Of a DNA stretch of 64,000 bases, positions 1-8,272 are shown piece after piece. Every line of letters starts with the position of its first letter. The stretch's first letter is position 1. This DNA is from Acidimicrobiales bacterium (lineage in GTDB: Bacteria > Actinomycetota > Acidimicrobiia > Acidimicrobiales > Aldehydirespiratoraceae). The notes below the pieces were generated by a model that made no database searches, was not told the DNA's origin, and saw only the letters and a list, made by a program, of their open reading frames with translations. Location of the stretch: positions 1 through 64,000 of the forward strand of contig JAQWMR010000010.1 of assembly GCA_029246685.1 (NCBI GenBank), in the 5' to 3' direction. The position numbers were made by a program, and so were the translations under genes.

Positions 1-897
1 GTGCTGGACGAGTTGGCTCAGCTGGAAGCGCTGCGCGCCTCTCGACTGCCGGGGGTTCGCCTTGGCCTCGGTGGTCGACCGCGTCTGGAGGCCGACGCCC
101 GACTCGCCGAGATCGACGAGCGTTTCGCCTGTCCACAGCACGTCCATCACGTCGCGCGGGACGTGGCGCACGTCCGGATCGGACACGCCCGCCGCGTCGG
201 CGAGAGCGGCCACGTACCCGTTGCGGGTCACGTGCTCTTTGCCGGTCAGGTTGTATCGGCGACCGAACGTGACGCCCTTGCCCATCATCTGCTCGAGCGC
301 CTTGGCCTGGTCGTCGACGTGCCCCACCTGGAGCAACGTCATGCCGTCGCCCGGAACGATGATCGGGCGACCGTCCACGAGGCGTCGGAACATCGCCTGC
401 TCGCGGGCGGAGATCATGTTGTGGGGCCCGAACACCATCGAGAAGGGCACGCTCGTCGCGGGGAAGCCGAACTCGGCGTGGGCCTGCCAGAGGATGTCCT
501 CGCACAACAGCTTGTGGAGCCCGTACTCGTTCTGCGCCTCCGTGCGATCGTCAGGGTGCTCCTCGGTGATCGGCAGCAGGTCGGTGGCAGCGTAGGTGAC
601 GGTCGAGCTGGCGAACACGTAGTGGCCCACACGGTCCCGAAAGAGCTCGATCATGAGCTCGACGTCGTCGGGGTTGTATGCGGTCACGTCCTGGATCACG
701 TCCCACTCGGTGCCCGCCAGGGCCGACCGGAGGGAGTCGGGCTCGCTGCGATCGCCGATGAGCCGGTCGACGGAGTCCGGAATGTTCGACTCGCTTCTGC
801 CCCGATTGAGAACGGTGACATCGTGGCCCTGTCGCACGAGTTCGTGGACCAACGCGAGCCCGTTGAAGTTGGTGCCGCCCATCACGAGAACCTTCAT
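1..897 (-). CDS. NAD-dependent epimerase/dehydratase (SDR), 3' end outside window
   Basis: Extended short-chain dehydrogenase/reductase of the nucleotide-sugar epimerase/dehydratase type. From the ATG at 897-895, 299 codons are open to the window edge, so the C-terminus is missing only because the window ends. The dinucleotide-binding glycine motif GGTNFNG lies at residues 7-13, Ser97/Ser98 are in the catalytic position, and the YxxxK pair is Tyr125/Lys129 (NEYGLHK). The enzyme therefore looks competent, but the substrate cannot be read from sequence. No Shine-Dalgarno is seen; instead TAGCCT lies exactly 7 nt upstream of the ATG (910-905), suggesting leaderless transcription. It shares its upstream side with the 3' end of the downstream lipoprotein pair. 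Confidence 0.85.
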   Translation of the reverse strand, partial: MKVLVMGGTNFNGLALVHELVRQGHDVTVLNRGRSESNIPDSVDRLIGDRSEPDSLRSALAGTEWDVIQDVTAYNPDDVELMIELFRDRVGHYVFASSTVTYAATDLLPITEEHPDDRTEAQNEYGLHKLLCEDILWQAHAEFGFPATSVPFSMVFGPHNMISAREQAMFRRLVDGRPIIVPGDGMTLLQVGHVDDQAKALEQMMGKGVTFGRRYNLTGKEHVTRNGYVAALADAAGVSDPDVRHVPRDVMDVLWTGETLVDLGESGVGLQTRSTTEAKANPRQSRGAQRFQLSQLVQH

Positions 898-931
898 GGC
901 CCGGAGGCTAGGCGCGGACGATCTCCGCGGT

Positions 932-1618
932 TCAGAAGTCGGGGCCGAGTTCGAGATCGATCGGCGGTACGCGGAGCCCGTCGAGGATCGTCCGGTCACC
1001 GATCGGGGAGTCGAGTTCCATCTCGATCGGCGCCGGTGGGTTACCGGGGCAGGTCTGGTTCCCCTCTGGTGGGACGACTGCGATCGCAACGCGGATCTCG
1101 GTGTCGGACTCGATGATCTCCGGAGGACGCATGTTCTCGACGCCGCTCGATCCTCCCGAGCACGCCCGTTGGTTGACCAGCAGGTGGAGTGTGGTGGACG
1201 TGGGATCGGGAGGACTGTCCGGGTCGAGCGCGACGTTCATGATGTCGACTCCATCGGGGAGAGCGAGCATGATGCGGCACCCCGGAGGTCCACCGGACGA
1301 GTGGCCGTCGCCCACCCATCCCGCGGCGACGAAATCGAAGCGGACGAGGAAGAAGCTGGTGTCGCCGAGGAGGTAGAACTCGGCCGCCTCGCCGGTCCGC
1401 CAGAGTGTCCGCCACCCCTCCTGGGGCGTGGGCTGGCCTCCCTCGAACGTCGAGCTGAGCAGCACCTGGTGCAGCGGGTCGTCCGAGTCGGGGTCGACAT
1501 CCGGCGGGCCTTCGAGCGCGGAGAGCGGGAATGGCCCGGACCCGCTGCAGGTGACCAGCGGATCGTCGCCGGCGTCGGCCATGACGATGAACGGCTCGTC
1601 CACGCTCGGCGGCGCCAT
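932..1618 (-). CDS. Putative secreted GerMN-like-context domain protein, in frame with the upstream lipoprotein
   Basis: 228-residue open frame with no signal peptide of its own. The C-terminal half carries a pattern I associate with actinobacterial exported proteins: a Cys-containing LLVNQRACSGG stretch, then ATCPGNPP-like NQTCPGNPP and a closing PIGDRTILDG. A domain of that kind is expected outside the cell. The frame is identical to that of the lipoprotein just upstream (1628-2263), with only one TAG codon and three sense codons (Asp-Ala-Ser) between that protein's last residue and this Met. Either it is translated separately (an AGGA lies about 8 nt before the ATG) or, more likely, it is the second half of one interrupted lipoprotein gene. 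No enzymatic function can be assigned. Confidence 0.55.
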   Translation of the reverse strand: MAPPSVDEPFIVMADAGDDPLVTCSGSGPFPLSALEGPPDVDPDSDDPLHQVLLSSTFEGGQPTPQEGWRTLWRTGEAAEFYLLGDTSFFLVRFDFVAAGWVGDGHSSGGPPGCRIMLALPDGVDIMNVALDPDSPPDPTSTTLHLLVNQRACSGGSSGVENMRPPEIIESDTEIRVAIAVVPPEGNQTCPGNPPAPIEMELDSPIGDRTILDGLRVPPIDLELGPDF

Positions 1619-1627
1619 CGACGCGTC

Positions 1628-2263
1628 CTACAGCGCTCCTTCGGGGCAGAACATGTCGGCCCGGTCCGGGAACTCCGCCGCGATCGCCGTCAGGTGCTCG
1701 ATGGTGGGGCGGGTGATGCCGAGGGTGACCCGGTTGTAGCGATTGCCCGGACCCATACCCGTCACGAGAATGTCGGCGCGGCCGAACAGCGCCTGGCCGG
1801 CCTCGTCCTGGAGAGCCTCGAGGTCCCTGCTGCTGAAGTCGGCCTGGACAACGTCGATGACGACGTCGCTGTCGGCGACGGCCGGCAGCGCCTCGAGCGC
1901 CGCTTCGTGGGGGCCCGGGTCGTCGGTGAAGCGGAAGACGAAGGTGCCGCCGTGATCCCGGTCGATCAGGCGGCTGGCAAACGTCTCCGGATGCTGATCC
2001 GTGTACGTGAGCGATGCTGTCGTGACGCGCTGATCGATATTGGCGAACCCGCTCAGGTTGCCGATCTCGTCGGTGGTGGGGATCGCGACGTCGACGCACA
2101 GCTGAACTGGCTCGACCGGCGGCCCCGCCGGGATGGTGGACGTCGTCGCAATGGTGGTGGTCGTCGTGGTATCGCCTGCGGTGCCGGTGCTCGAATCGTC
2201 GCCACAGGCCGACGCCACCAGGGCGGCGGCCATGAGGACTGCCGGGATCCGCCACGCTCGCAT
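1628..2263 (-). CDS. Lipoprotein, N-terminal portion (in-frame TAG stop)
   Basis: 211-residue protein with a lipoprotein signal peptide: basic start MRAWR, hydrophobic core, and lipobox VASAC with the acylated Cys at residue 20, followed by a Thr-rich linker (residues 28-45) typical of actinobacterial surface lipoproteins. The rest (about 50-211) is a soluble extracellular domain that I do not recognise as an enzyme. The stop is TAG at 1630-1628 and the same frame continues without another stop through 932, so the full ancestral protein would be about 443 residues. Likely membrane-anchored outside the cell. Real coding sequence is well supported; whether the stop is genuine is open. Confidence 0.75.
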   Translation of the reverse strand: MRAWRIPAVLMAAALVASACGDDSSTGTAGDTTTTTTIATTSTIPAGPPVEPVQLCVDVAIPTTDEIGNLSGFANIDQRVTTASLTYTDQHPETFASRLIDRDHGGTFVFRFTDDPGPHEAALEALPAVADSDVVIDVVQADFSSRDLEALQDEAGQALFGRADILVTGMGPGNRYNRVTLGITRPTIEHLTAIAAEFPDRADMFCPEGAL

Positions 2264-2344
2264 CGCTTCAGGCTTCCACAGGTGGGAGCCCGTGTCGGTC
2301 GCGGACGGGCACTGACGGGGACGAGCGCTCTAACGTCGCGGTCG

Positions 2345-3541
2345 ATGACCACGCTCGACCCCGAACTGTTCCTCCCCGAGCCCCAGCCGGCCGAGGTCCG
2401 CTACACCGTGATCTCCGTCGACGACCACGTCGTGGAGCCACCGCACCTCTTCGAGACGTACATGCAGCCGTCGCTGCGCGACCGCGGTCCGCAGCTCGTC
2501 GAAGATGAGAACGGTCACCAGCTCTGGGAGTTCGATAGCCAGCGCTACGTCCAGATGGGGCAGAACGCGGTCGCCGGCCGTCGACCGGAGACGGTGGAGA
2601 TCGAGCCCTTCCGCTTCGAGCAGATGCGGCCCGGTTGCTACGACGTGGACGCGCGTCTGAGCGACATGGACCTCGGCGGCATCTGGGCGATGCTGAACTT
2701 CCCGAGCCAGGTCACCGGGTTCTGCGGCCGCGTCTTCGCGGGGGCGAGCGATCCCGAGGTAGGCCTCGATGCCGTCCGTGCATGGAACGACTGGCTCTTC
2801 ACCGAGTGGTACGAGCCCCATCCGACTCGGGTCGTCCCCGGCGGGATCACCTACCTCGGCGATGCCGACGCGGCCGTGGCGGAGATCCACCGCAACGCCG
2901 AGCGCGGGTTCGTGTCCGTCACGTTCCCCGAGCGGCCGCACGCGATTGGAATACCCAGCCTGTGGGAGCGCCACTTCTGGGACCCGATCATCCAGGCGTG
3001 CGTGGACACCGACACGGTCATCTCGCTGCACGTCGGGAGTTCGGGGCTGCACCAGATGCCGGCCGGTTCACCGATGATCCAGCTTGGCGCCACGATGTTC
3101 GGGCAGCTGTCCCTCGGGGCGTGCGCCGAATGGTTGTGGTCGGAGTACCCGCTCAAGCACCCGTCGCTGAAGATCGCGATGAGCGAGGGCGGCATCGGCT
3201 GGGTGGCGATGCTGATCGACCGGCTCGACAACATCATCGACCGCAGCGGTTACGGCCTGGGCTGGGACGAACGCCCGGCCGACGTCTTGCGGCGCAACTT
3301 CTGGTTCTGCACGCTCGACGATCCGTCGACGATCCGGACCCGCGACGTCATCGGCGTGGAGAACATCTGCATCGAGACCGACTATCCGCACGGCGACGGC
3401 ACATGGCCCGGCACCCAGGACGTCATCGCCGACCTCTGGGGCGACCTGCCCGCCGCCGAACTCCGCATGATCTGCTCCGAAAACGCCGCGGCTCTCTACC
3501 GCCACCCGCTTCCCGAGGTCGTGTTGCCGCTCGCGACCTGA
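2345..3541 (+). CDS. Amidohydrolase-family (amidohydrolase 2) metal-dependent hydrolase
   Basis: 398-residue TIM-barrel metal-dependent hydrolase of the amidohydrolase-related (PF04909) family, which contains decarboxylases and hydrolases acting on aromatic or cyclic acids. The N-terminal strand has SVDDHVVEP (residues 24-32, Asp/His in the metal site), a mid-barrel His in ISLHVG, and the C-terminal ETDYPHGDGTWP motif with the conserved Asp and His. The frame is open far upstream, but that stretch lies opposite the lipoprotein genes; ATG 2345 is chosen because it gives a normal N-terminus and follows TAACGT (2331-2336) by 8 nt, a leaderless arrangement. A second member of the family lies at 34489. 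Substrate unknown; same-family neighbours often act in aromatic or steroid-ring catabolism. Confidence 0.85.
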   Translation: MTTLDPELFLPEPQPAEVRYTVISVDDHVVEPPHLFETYMQPSLRDRGPQLVEDENGHQLWEFDSQRYVQMGQNAVAGRRPETVEIEPFRFEQMRPGCYDVDARLSDMDLGGIWAMLNFPSQVTGFCGRVFAGASDPEVGLDAVRAWNDWLFTEWYEPHPTRVVPGGITYLGDADAAVAEIHRNAERGFVSVTFPERPHAIGIPSLWERHFWDPIIQACVDTDTVISLHVGSSGLHQMPAGSPMIQLGATMFGQLSLGACAEWLWSEYPLKHPSLKIAMSEGGIGWVAMLIDRLDNIIDRSGYGLGWDERPADVLRRNFWFCTLDDPSTIRTRDVIGVENICIETDYPHGDGTWPGTQDVIADLWGDLPAAELRMICSENAAALYRHPLPEVVLPLAT

Positions 3542-3548
3542 GCCTGAG

Positions 3549-4262
3549 TCAGCCTTCGGGGTTGCGCATCCACGGCCCGTCCGCGGCGACGCCGATCTCC
3601 TCGCCCTCTCCCGGCCACGGGTCGGAAAGCTTGCAGGCCGCGTCGAACGTTCCGATCTGCAGTTGGGTGCCTCGGAGGAACAGCCATCGCATCTGCTCCT
3701 TCTTGTCGTCGTCGGCGTGTTCGCCGGCCTCGTTCAGGCCGTCTCGCACGGAGTGGTGCAGGCGTTCGAAGTACGGGTCGACCCACTGCTCGACCCAGGC
3801 GCGTTGGAGGTCGGGGAGCTCGGCGGGACGGTCGCTTCGGTAGCGGGTGCCGAAGGTATCCGCGAACGAGTAACACACGAAGAGGGCCGCACAAAGGTCA
3901 CCGAAGTCTCCCTCGTGGGCCGTCCTGATCCAGAAGTTGATGATCGCATCGCGCATCGGCCGAGCCGCCCATCTCGTGCGGGCGAACGGCCCGGCTTCGT
4001 CGAGCGTCTCCAGCTCGACCCGGCTCGTCTCGGCCCGACGGGCGTACTCGTGCGACAGCTCGACGAACGGATTGTGGTCGGGGACCTTCGGGTAGATCAT
4101 CTCGGTGATGTTCTGCCCGAGATAGGGGAGATCCTGGATCAGCCAGTAGCGGAACTGGTCGTCCGGCAACTGTCCGGCGAAGAAGTCCTCGATCCACGGA
4201 TGCTGGATCCAGCGCTCCCACACCGGCCCGGCGGACTCCTTGCATTCGTCGACGAACGACAT
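3549..4262 (-). CDS. TenA-family (thiaminase II-like) protein
   Basis: 237-residue all-helical protein of the TenA/thiaminase II family, whose characterised members hydrolyse aminopyrimidine breakdown products of thiamine to HMP. The substrate Asp is present at Asp44 (YWLIQDLPYL) and a Cys occurs at residue 130 (LFVCYSF) in the region of the catalytic Cys. The usual C-terminal catalytic Glu (motif like FLRSSRYExxFW) appears replaced by Gln202 in FLRGTQLQIGTF. It may therefore have changed chemistry or be a binding/oxygenase-like relative. A good SD (AGGGAGA) precedes the ATG. Its convergent partner is the amidohydrolase at 2345; the pyrimidine-importer-like ABC system 6 kb away makes a pyrimidine role plausible but unproven. 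Confidence 0.8.
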   Translation of the reverse strand: MSFVDECKESAGPVWERWIQHPWIEDFFAGQLPDDQFRYWLIQDLPYLGQNITEMIYPKVPDHNPFVELSHEYARRAETSRVELETLDEAGPFARTRWAARPMRDAIINFWIRTAHEGDFGDLCAALFVCYSFADTFGTRYRSDRPAELPDLQRAWVEQWVDPYFERLHHSVRDGLNEAGEHADDDKKEQMRWLFLRGTQLQIGTFDAACKLSDPWPGEGEEIGVAADGPWMRNPEG

Positions 4263-4393
4263 GACGGTCTCCCTCTGGTCGGTCCGAACCGTAGACGATC
4301 TCGGGAGGCCGCCACTCGGCGAACCGTTCGACGCTTCTTCGCTATGGTGGGCCGCTCATCATCGGGAGACACCCCGGCAGGGAGGACGACGGC

Positions 4394-4978
4394 GTGTTGT
4401 TTGCAGTACGGAAGATTGTCGTGAGCGTGGAGGAGATCCACTTCGAGCGCGGTCCGACCCCGGAGTCGCCGGCGGTGAAGGGGGCGATCGCCGCAGTCGT
4501 GAGCAATCCCTACGTGGGTGACTATGCCGAGAACCTCAGTCCCGCGTCGGAGGAGCTGCGAGCGCTCGGCGAGCGGCTCGGCTCACAACTCATCGATCAC
4601 CTCGGCGGCGACCCCCACGCGATCGAGAGCTACGGCAAGGGCGCGATCGTCGGGAGCGACGGCGAACTCGAACATGGCGCGATGTGGCACATCCCCGGAG
4701 GCGGCGGGATGCGAGCGGCCATCGGTCGGGGCGAAGCCATCGTGCCGTCGACAAAGAAGGTCGGGCCGATGGGTGCGCGGCTCGACATGCCGTTGACCCA
4801 TCTCGAGTGGTCCTACGTGGGAAGTCACTACGACGCCATGGAGATGGGTGTGCCCGATGGGCCCCGACCCGACGAGATGGTGCTCATGCTCACGATGGCG
4901 ACGAGTGGTCGGGTCAACGCCCGCCTCGCCGGAGGATTCACGCTCGAAGATCGCGGCACCCCGGGGACGCCGGCATGA
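4394..4978 (+). CDS. Amino acid synthesis (AA_synth, DUF1185) family protein
   Basis: 194-residue protein resembling the AA_synth/DUF1185 family (PF06684), a small family with structures but no firmly assigned reaction. Conserved-looking features are PYVGDYAENLSP (about 37-48), the GKGAIVG loop, HGAMWHIPGGGGMR and PSTKKVGPMGARLD. It starts at GTG 4394 behind a strong AGGGAGG box. The stop overlaps the next ATG (ATGA at 4975), so it is translationally coupled to the dehydrogenase and carbamoylase that follow. That coupling suggests a step in turnover of a small amino- or amide-bearing acid. The name of the family should not be taken as a function. Confidence 0.75.
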   Translation: MLFAVRKIVVSVEEIHFERGPTPESPAVKGAIAAVVSNPYVGDYAENLSPASEELRALGERLGSQLIDHLGGDPHAIESYGKGAIVGSDGELEHGAMWHIPGGGGMRAAIGRGEAIVPSTKKVGPMGARLDMPLTHLEWSYVGSHYDAMEMGVPDGPRPDEMVLMLTMATSGRVNARLAGGFTLEDRGTPGTPA

Positions 4979-5868
4979 GAATCGCATTCCTCGGCCTCGG
5001 CCGCATGGGCTGGCACATGGCCGCACACCTGACCGATGACCGACACGACCACGACGTCGTCGTGTTCGATGTGGTCGCAGCGGCGATGGAGAGCTGGGGC
5101 GCGGAACACCGGGGAACGGCCGCCGAGTCGGTCGCGGCCGCGGTGACCGACGCCGAGCTGGTGATCAGTTCGCTTCCTGCCGACAAGGAGGTTCGCCTCG
5201 TCGTCGAGCAAGCCCTCGACCATGTCGCGCACGGTGCGGTGTGGATCGACCACTCCACGATCTCGGCTGACGGGGCGCGCGAGTACTGCGCGGCGCTGCG
5301 GGATCGTGGGGTCGACTTCCTCGACGCGCCCGTGTCCGGAGGCGTCGACGGGGCCCGCAACGGATCGCTGACTGTCATGGCGGGCGGTCGTCGCGAGGCG
5401 TTCGAACGGGTTGAGCCGACCGTGGCCGTCTATGCCGGGCGCACAACGCTCATGGGGGAGTCCGGGGCCGGCCAGATCACCAAGATGACGAATCAGATCT
5501 GTGTGGTGGGTGTCTGCCAGGCGCTGGCGGAGGGTCTCGACTTCGCCATGACAGCCGGACTCGATGCTCACGAGGTCGTGACCGCCATGATGCAGGGTTC
5601 GTCCACGTCTTGGCAGATGGAGAATCGGGCTTCGCAGATGATCGACGGCGAGTTCGATTTCGGATTCTCGACGACGCTGATGCGCAAGGACATCGGACTC
5701 GTCCTCGACGAGGCCCGGGCCATGAACGTGTCACTCCCCGTGACCGCGCTCGTCGGACAGTTTCTCGGCGACGTCGACGCGCTGGGCGGGGCCGATCTCG
5801 ACTGGTGCAGCCTGATGATGCGACAGCGGCAGTTCGCCGCCGGTCGCCCGGACCCCGAGACAGCCTGA
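4975..5868 (+). CDS. NAD(P)-dependent 3-hydroxyisobutyrate dehydrogenase-like oxidoreductase
   Basis: 297-residue beta-hydroxyacid dehydrogenase. The Rossmann motif GLGRMG is at residues 7-12, the substrate-binding DAPVSGGVDGA at 118-127, and the catalytic Lys is Lys170 (GAGQITKMTNQ). Family members oxidise 3-hydroxyisobutyrate, tartronate semialdehyde or related beta-hydroxyacids, or act as imine reductases. ATG 4975 overlaps the preceding stop by 4 bp and the M20 amidohydrolase follows after 10 bp, so this is the middle gene of a three-gene operon. A role next to a carbamoylase could be in beta-aminoisobutyrate/hydroxyisobutyrate interconversion, which is inference from context only. Confidence 0.85.
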   Translation: MRIAFLGLGRMGWHMAAHLTDDRHDHDVVVFDVVAAAMESWGAEHRGTAAESVAAAVTDAELVISSLPADKEVRLVVEQALDHVAHGAVWIDHSTISADGAREYCAALRDRGVDFLDAPVSGGVDGARNGSLTVMAGGRREAFERVEPTVAVYAGRTTLMGESGAGQITKMTNQICVVGVCQALAEGLDFAMTAGLDAHEVVTAMMQGSSTSWQMENRASQMIDGEFDFGFSTTLMRKDIGLVLDEARAMNVSLPVTALVGQFLGDVDALGGADLDWCSLMMRQRQFAAGRPDPETA

Positions 5869-5878
5869 GGGCTGCCCC

Positions 5879-7099
5879 GTGGTTGAGGTCGACGGCGAGC
5901 GGCTCCTCGAGTCGTTGCAGACCCTCCGCGGCTTCGGTGCGGTCGGGTCGGGAGTGGTCCGGCCGACGTTCTCCGGTCCCGACATGGCCGCGCGGCGGTG
6001 GTTGCGCGATCAGATGGAGGCAGCGGGACTCGACGCGGTCGTCGACGGCGTCGGCAACGTCTTCGGGCGATCCCGCAATGGCGGCCCGGCGTTGGTGATC
6101 GGTTCGCATTCGGACACCCAGCCGGAAGGCGGCTGGCTCGATGGCGCGCTCGGTGTGATGTACGCGATCGAGGTCGCCCGCGCCCTGGCCGAACTCGACT
6201 CGACGCGCCGGCTGGCGGTCGACGTCGCCGCCTGGTCGGACGAGGAGGGCACCTATGCCAATTTCCTCGGGAGCCGGTCGTTCATCGGCGATCTGGCCGA
6301 CGGTGATATGGCCAGCACGAACACGGCCGGGGAGAGCGTCGCCGAAGCGATCGAACGGGTCGGGCTGTCCCACGAGCCTCGCGTCGCGCTCGATCCGGCC
6401 CGTCACATCGGATACATCGAGGCCCACATCGAGCAGGGTCCCCACCTCGAGGAGCGTGGCCGGCGCATCGGCGTGGTCACGTCGATCGTGGGCATGCGTA
6501 CCCTGCAGATTTCGTTCTCGGGTCGCCAGAACCATGCCGGGACGACACCGATGGCTCGGCGCAGCGATGCCGGGGTCGCGCTGTTCGACTTCGGTGTGCG
6601 CGTTCGTTCCCGACTCGAGTCGATCGCCGGACCCGCGACGGTCTGGACGATCGGCAACGCCCGACTCGAACCCGGGGCCGAGAGCATCGTGCCCGGTTCG
6701 GCGTGGTGCGGCCTGCAGTTCCGAGACGCCGACGAAGCCGTGCTCGACACGGTCGAGGCCGCGGTGCGCGACCTGGCCGCCGAGATGACGGCGGAGGGTC
6801 CCGTCGCGGTGTCGGCGGCCCGACGTCGCGATCCGGTCACCGCGACCGACATGTCGGCCGAGCTCCGACGCCATCTCGCCACAGCCGCCGATGCCCGGGT
6901 CCGCGACGGGTGGACCGAGATGCCGAGCGCGGCCGCGCACGACGCGATGGTGATCGCAAAGTCCGTCCCCAGCGCCATGCTGTTCATTCCTAGCATCGAT
7001 GGGATCAGCCACGACTTCGCGGAGAACAGCCACGACGAGGACATCGTCCTGGGCTGCCAGGTTCTCGTCGACGCGGCGATCTCGATTCTCGAACCGTAG
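5879..7099 (+). CDS. M20 hydantoinase/carbamoylase-family amidase
   Basis: 406-residue dizinc amidohydrolase of the M20 hydantoinase/carbamoylase family (AllC, L-N-carbamoylase and yeast-type beta-alanine synthase are relatives). Metal ligands are visible: His77 in GSHSDT, Asp88 in GGWLDGALG, Glu122/123 in SDEEG, His183 in EAHIEQGP, and a C-terminal His in the GISHDFAENSHDEDI segment. Starts at GTG 5879, ten bases after the dehydrogenase stop. It would remove an N-carbamoyl (or formyl) group from an amino acid, making it functionally parallel to three nitrilase-fold enzymes in this window (10973, 16514, 25478). M20 enzymes also include the deformylase of thiamine-pyrimidine salvage, of interest given the TenA-like gene nearby. 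Confidence 0.87.
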   Translation: MVEVDGERLLESLQTLRGFGAVGSGVVRPTFSGPDMAARRWLRDQMEAAGLDAVVDGVGNVFGRSRNGGPALVIGSHSDTQPEGGWLDGALGVMYAIEVARALAELDSTRRLAVDVAAWSDEEGTYANFLGSRSFIGDLADGDMASTNTAGESVAEAIERVGLSHEPRVALDPARHIGYIEAHIEQGPHLEERGRRIGVVTSIVGMRTLQISFSGRQNHAGTTPMARRSDAGVALFDFGVRVRSRLESIAGPATVWTIGNARLEPGAESIVPGSAWCGLQFRDADEAVLDTVEAAVRDLAAEMTAEGPVAVSAARRRDPVTATDMSAELRRHLATAADARVRDGWTEMPSAAAHDAMVIAKSVPSAMLFIPSIDGISHDFAENSHDEDIVLGCQVLVDAAISILEP

Positions 7100-7128
7100 A
7101 GGCGGTCGACGCCGTACCCCCGTGAGCC

Positions 7129-8217
7129 TCAGCCGTTGGGCAGCAGAACCGTCCGGGCTTCCTTGCCTTCCTTGATGGCGTCGAAGGCGCCCTGCAGACC
7201 GTCGAGGCCGGCCGTGTTGCTGATCAGCTCGTCGAGTTTCAGCTTCCCCTTCATGTAGAGGTTGGCGAGCATCGGGAAGTCCTTGCGGGGACGGGCGCCA
7301 CCGGCCCGGATGCCCATCAGGTTCTTGTTCTGATGGAGCTGCTGGAAGCCGTAGGTGACCTGCGCGGTGAGGTCGGGGACGCCGACTGCGCAGATGTTGC
7401 CGCCGGGGCGGGTCATCTGGAGGCAGTCGGCCAGGAGCTGGGTGCTCCCGACGACCTCGAAGGCGTGGTCAACGCCGCGACCGGTCATGGCGACGACTTC
7501 CTTGATCACATCGACGCCCTCGTCGGCGAGGATGAAGTCGGTCGCTCCGAAGTCGGTCGCGAACGCCTCCTTCTCGGGCACGCGGTCGACGGCGATGATC
7601 TGCGACGCACCGCAGAGATTGGCGGCCTGAATGACGTTGAGGCCGACTCCGCCGGCGCCGATCACCACGCAGGTGTCGCCGATCTGGAGGTTGGCGCGGT
7701 TGAACACCGCGCCGGTGCCGGTCATCACCCCACAGCCGATGAGAGCCGCCGCGGTGAGCGGCATCTCGGTTGGGATCGGGATGCACTGGTTCTCGGAGAC
7801 GACGGTCTCCTGCACGAAGGCGCCGATACCGGCGAAGTTGTACAGGGCCTGATCCCCCTCGCAGTAGGGCTGGGTCAGGTTGCCCATCGAGACCGCGCAG
7901 TTGCCGGGGTTGCCGCCTTCGCAATCCGCGCAGTGTCCGCAGTTGGAGAACGTCGAGAGGATCACGTGGTCGCCGACCGCGCAATAGGTGACCGCCGCTC
8001 CCACCTCGACGACTACGCCCGCGGCCTCGTGACCCGGGACGAGCGGCGTCGGCATGTAGTACTTGCCGTGCACACAGCTGAGATCGGAGCCACAGACACC
8101 GGCGGCCCTGATCTCCACCCGAACCTGGCGGGGAGCCAGATCGGTTGAGGCGTACGAGATCTCGTCGGAGAGTCGAACGCTGTCTTCGGTGGTTCCTTCG
8201 AGTATGAGTCCCTGCAT
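7129..8217 (-). CDS. Zinc-dependent medium-chain alcohol dehydrogenase
   Basis: 362-residue MDR-superfamily dehydrogenase. Catalytic zinc ligands Cys42 (AGVCGSD) and His63/Glu64 (PGHE) are present, the structural-zinc cluster is complete (Cys93, Cys96, Cys99, Cys107 in CGHCADCEGGNPGNC), and the NAD(P)-binding GAGGVG motif lies near residue 190. Probably oxidises a primary or secondary alcohol or reduces an aldehyde in the cytoplasm. ATG 8217 gives the normal N-terminus (MQGLILEG); upstream in-frame codons overlap the divergent histidine phosphatase leader. It is convergent with the carbamoylase gene and divergent from the gene at 8273 over a 55-bp shared promoter gap. Confidence 0.88.
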   Translation of the reverse strand: MQGLILEGTTEDSVRLSDEISYASTDLAPRQVRVEIRAAGVCGSDLSCVHGKYYMPTPLVPGHEAAGVVVEVGAAVTYCAVGDHVILSTFSNCGHCADCEGGNPGNCAVSMGNLTQPYCEGDQALYNFAGIGAFVQETVVSENQCIPIPTEMPLTAAALIGCGVMTGTGAVFNRANLQIGDTCVVIGAGGVGLNVIQAANLCGASQIIAVDRVPEKEAFATDFGATDFILADEGVDVIKEVVAMTGRGVDHAFEVVGSTQLLADCLQMTRPGGNICAVGVPDLTAQVTYGFQQLHQNKNLMGIRAGGARPRKDFPMLANLYMKGKLKLDELISNTAGLDGLQGAFDAIKEGKEARTVLLPNG

Positions 8218-8272
8218 CTCGTTAGTGTCGCGCAGCGCGCACGGCTGAGTGGAATGCAGGAAAGGTCGCGAC

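Noticed and set aside
653..2344. Long in-frame upstream extension of the amidohydrolase at 2345
   Set aside because: It lies opposite the epimerase and lipoprotein coding frames and has Arg/Gly/Asp-rich non-protein-like composition; the natural N-terminus and a leaderless -10 are at 2345.
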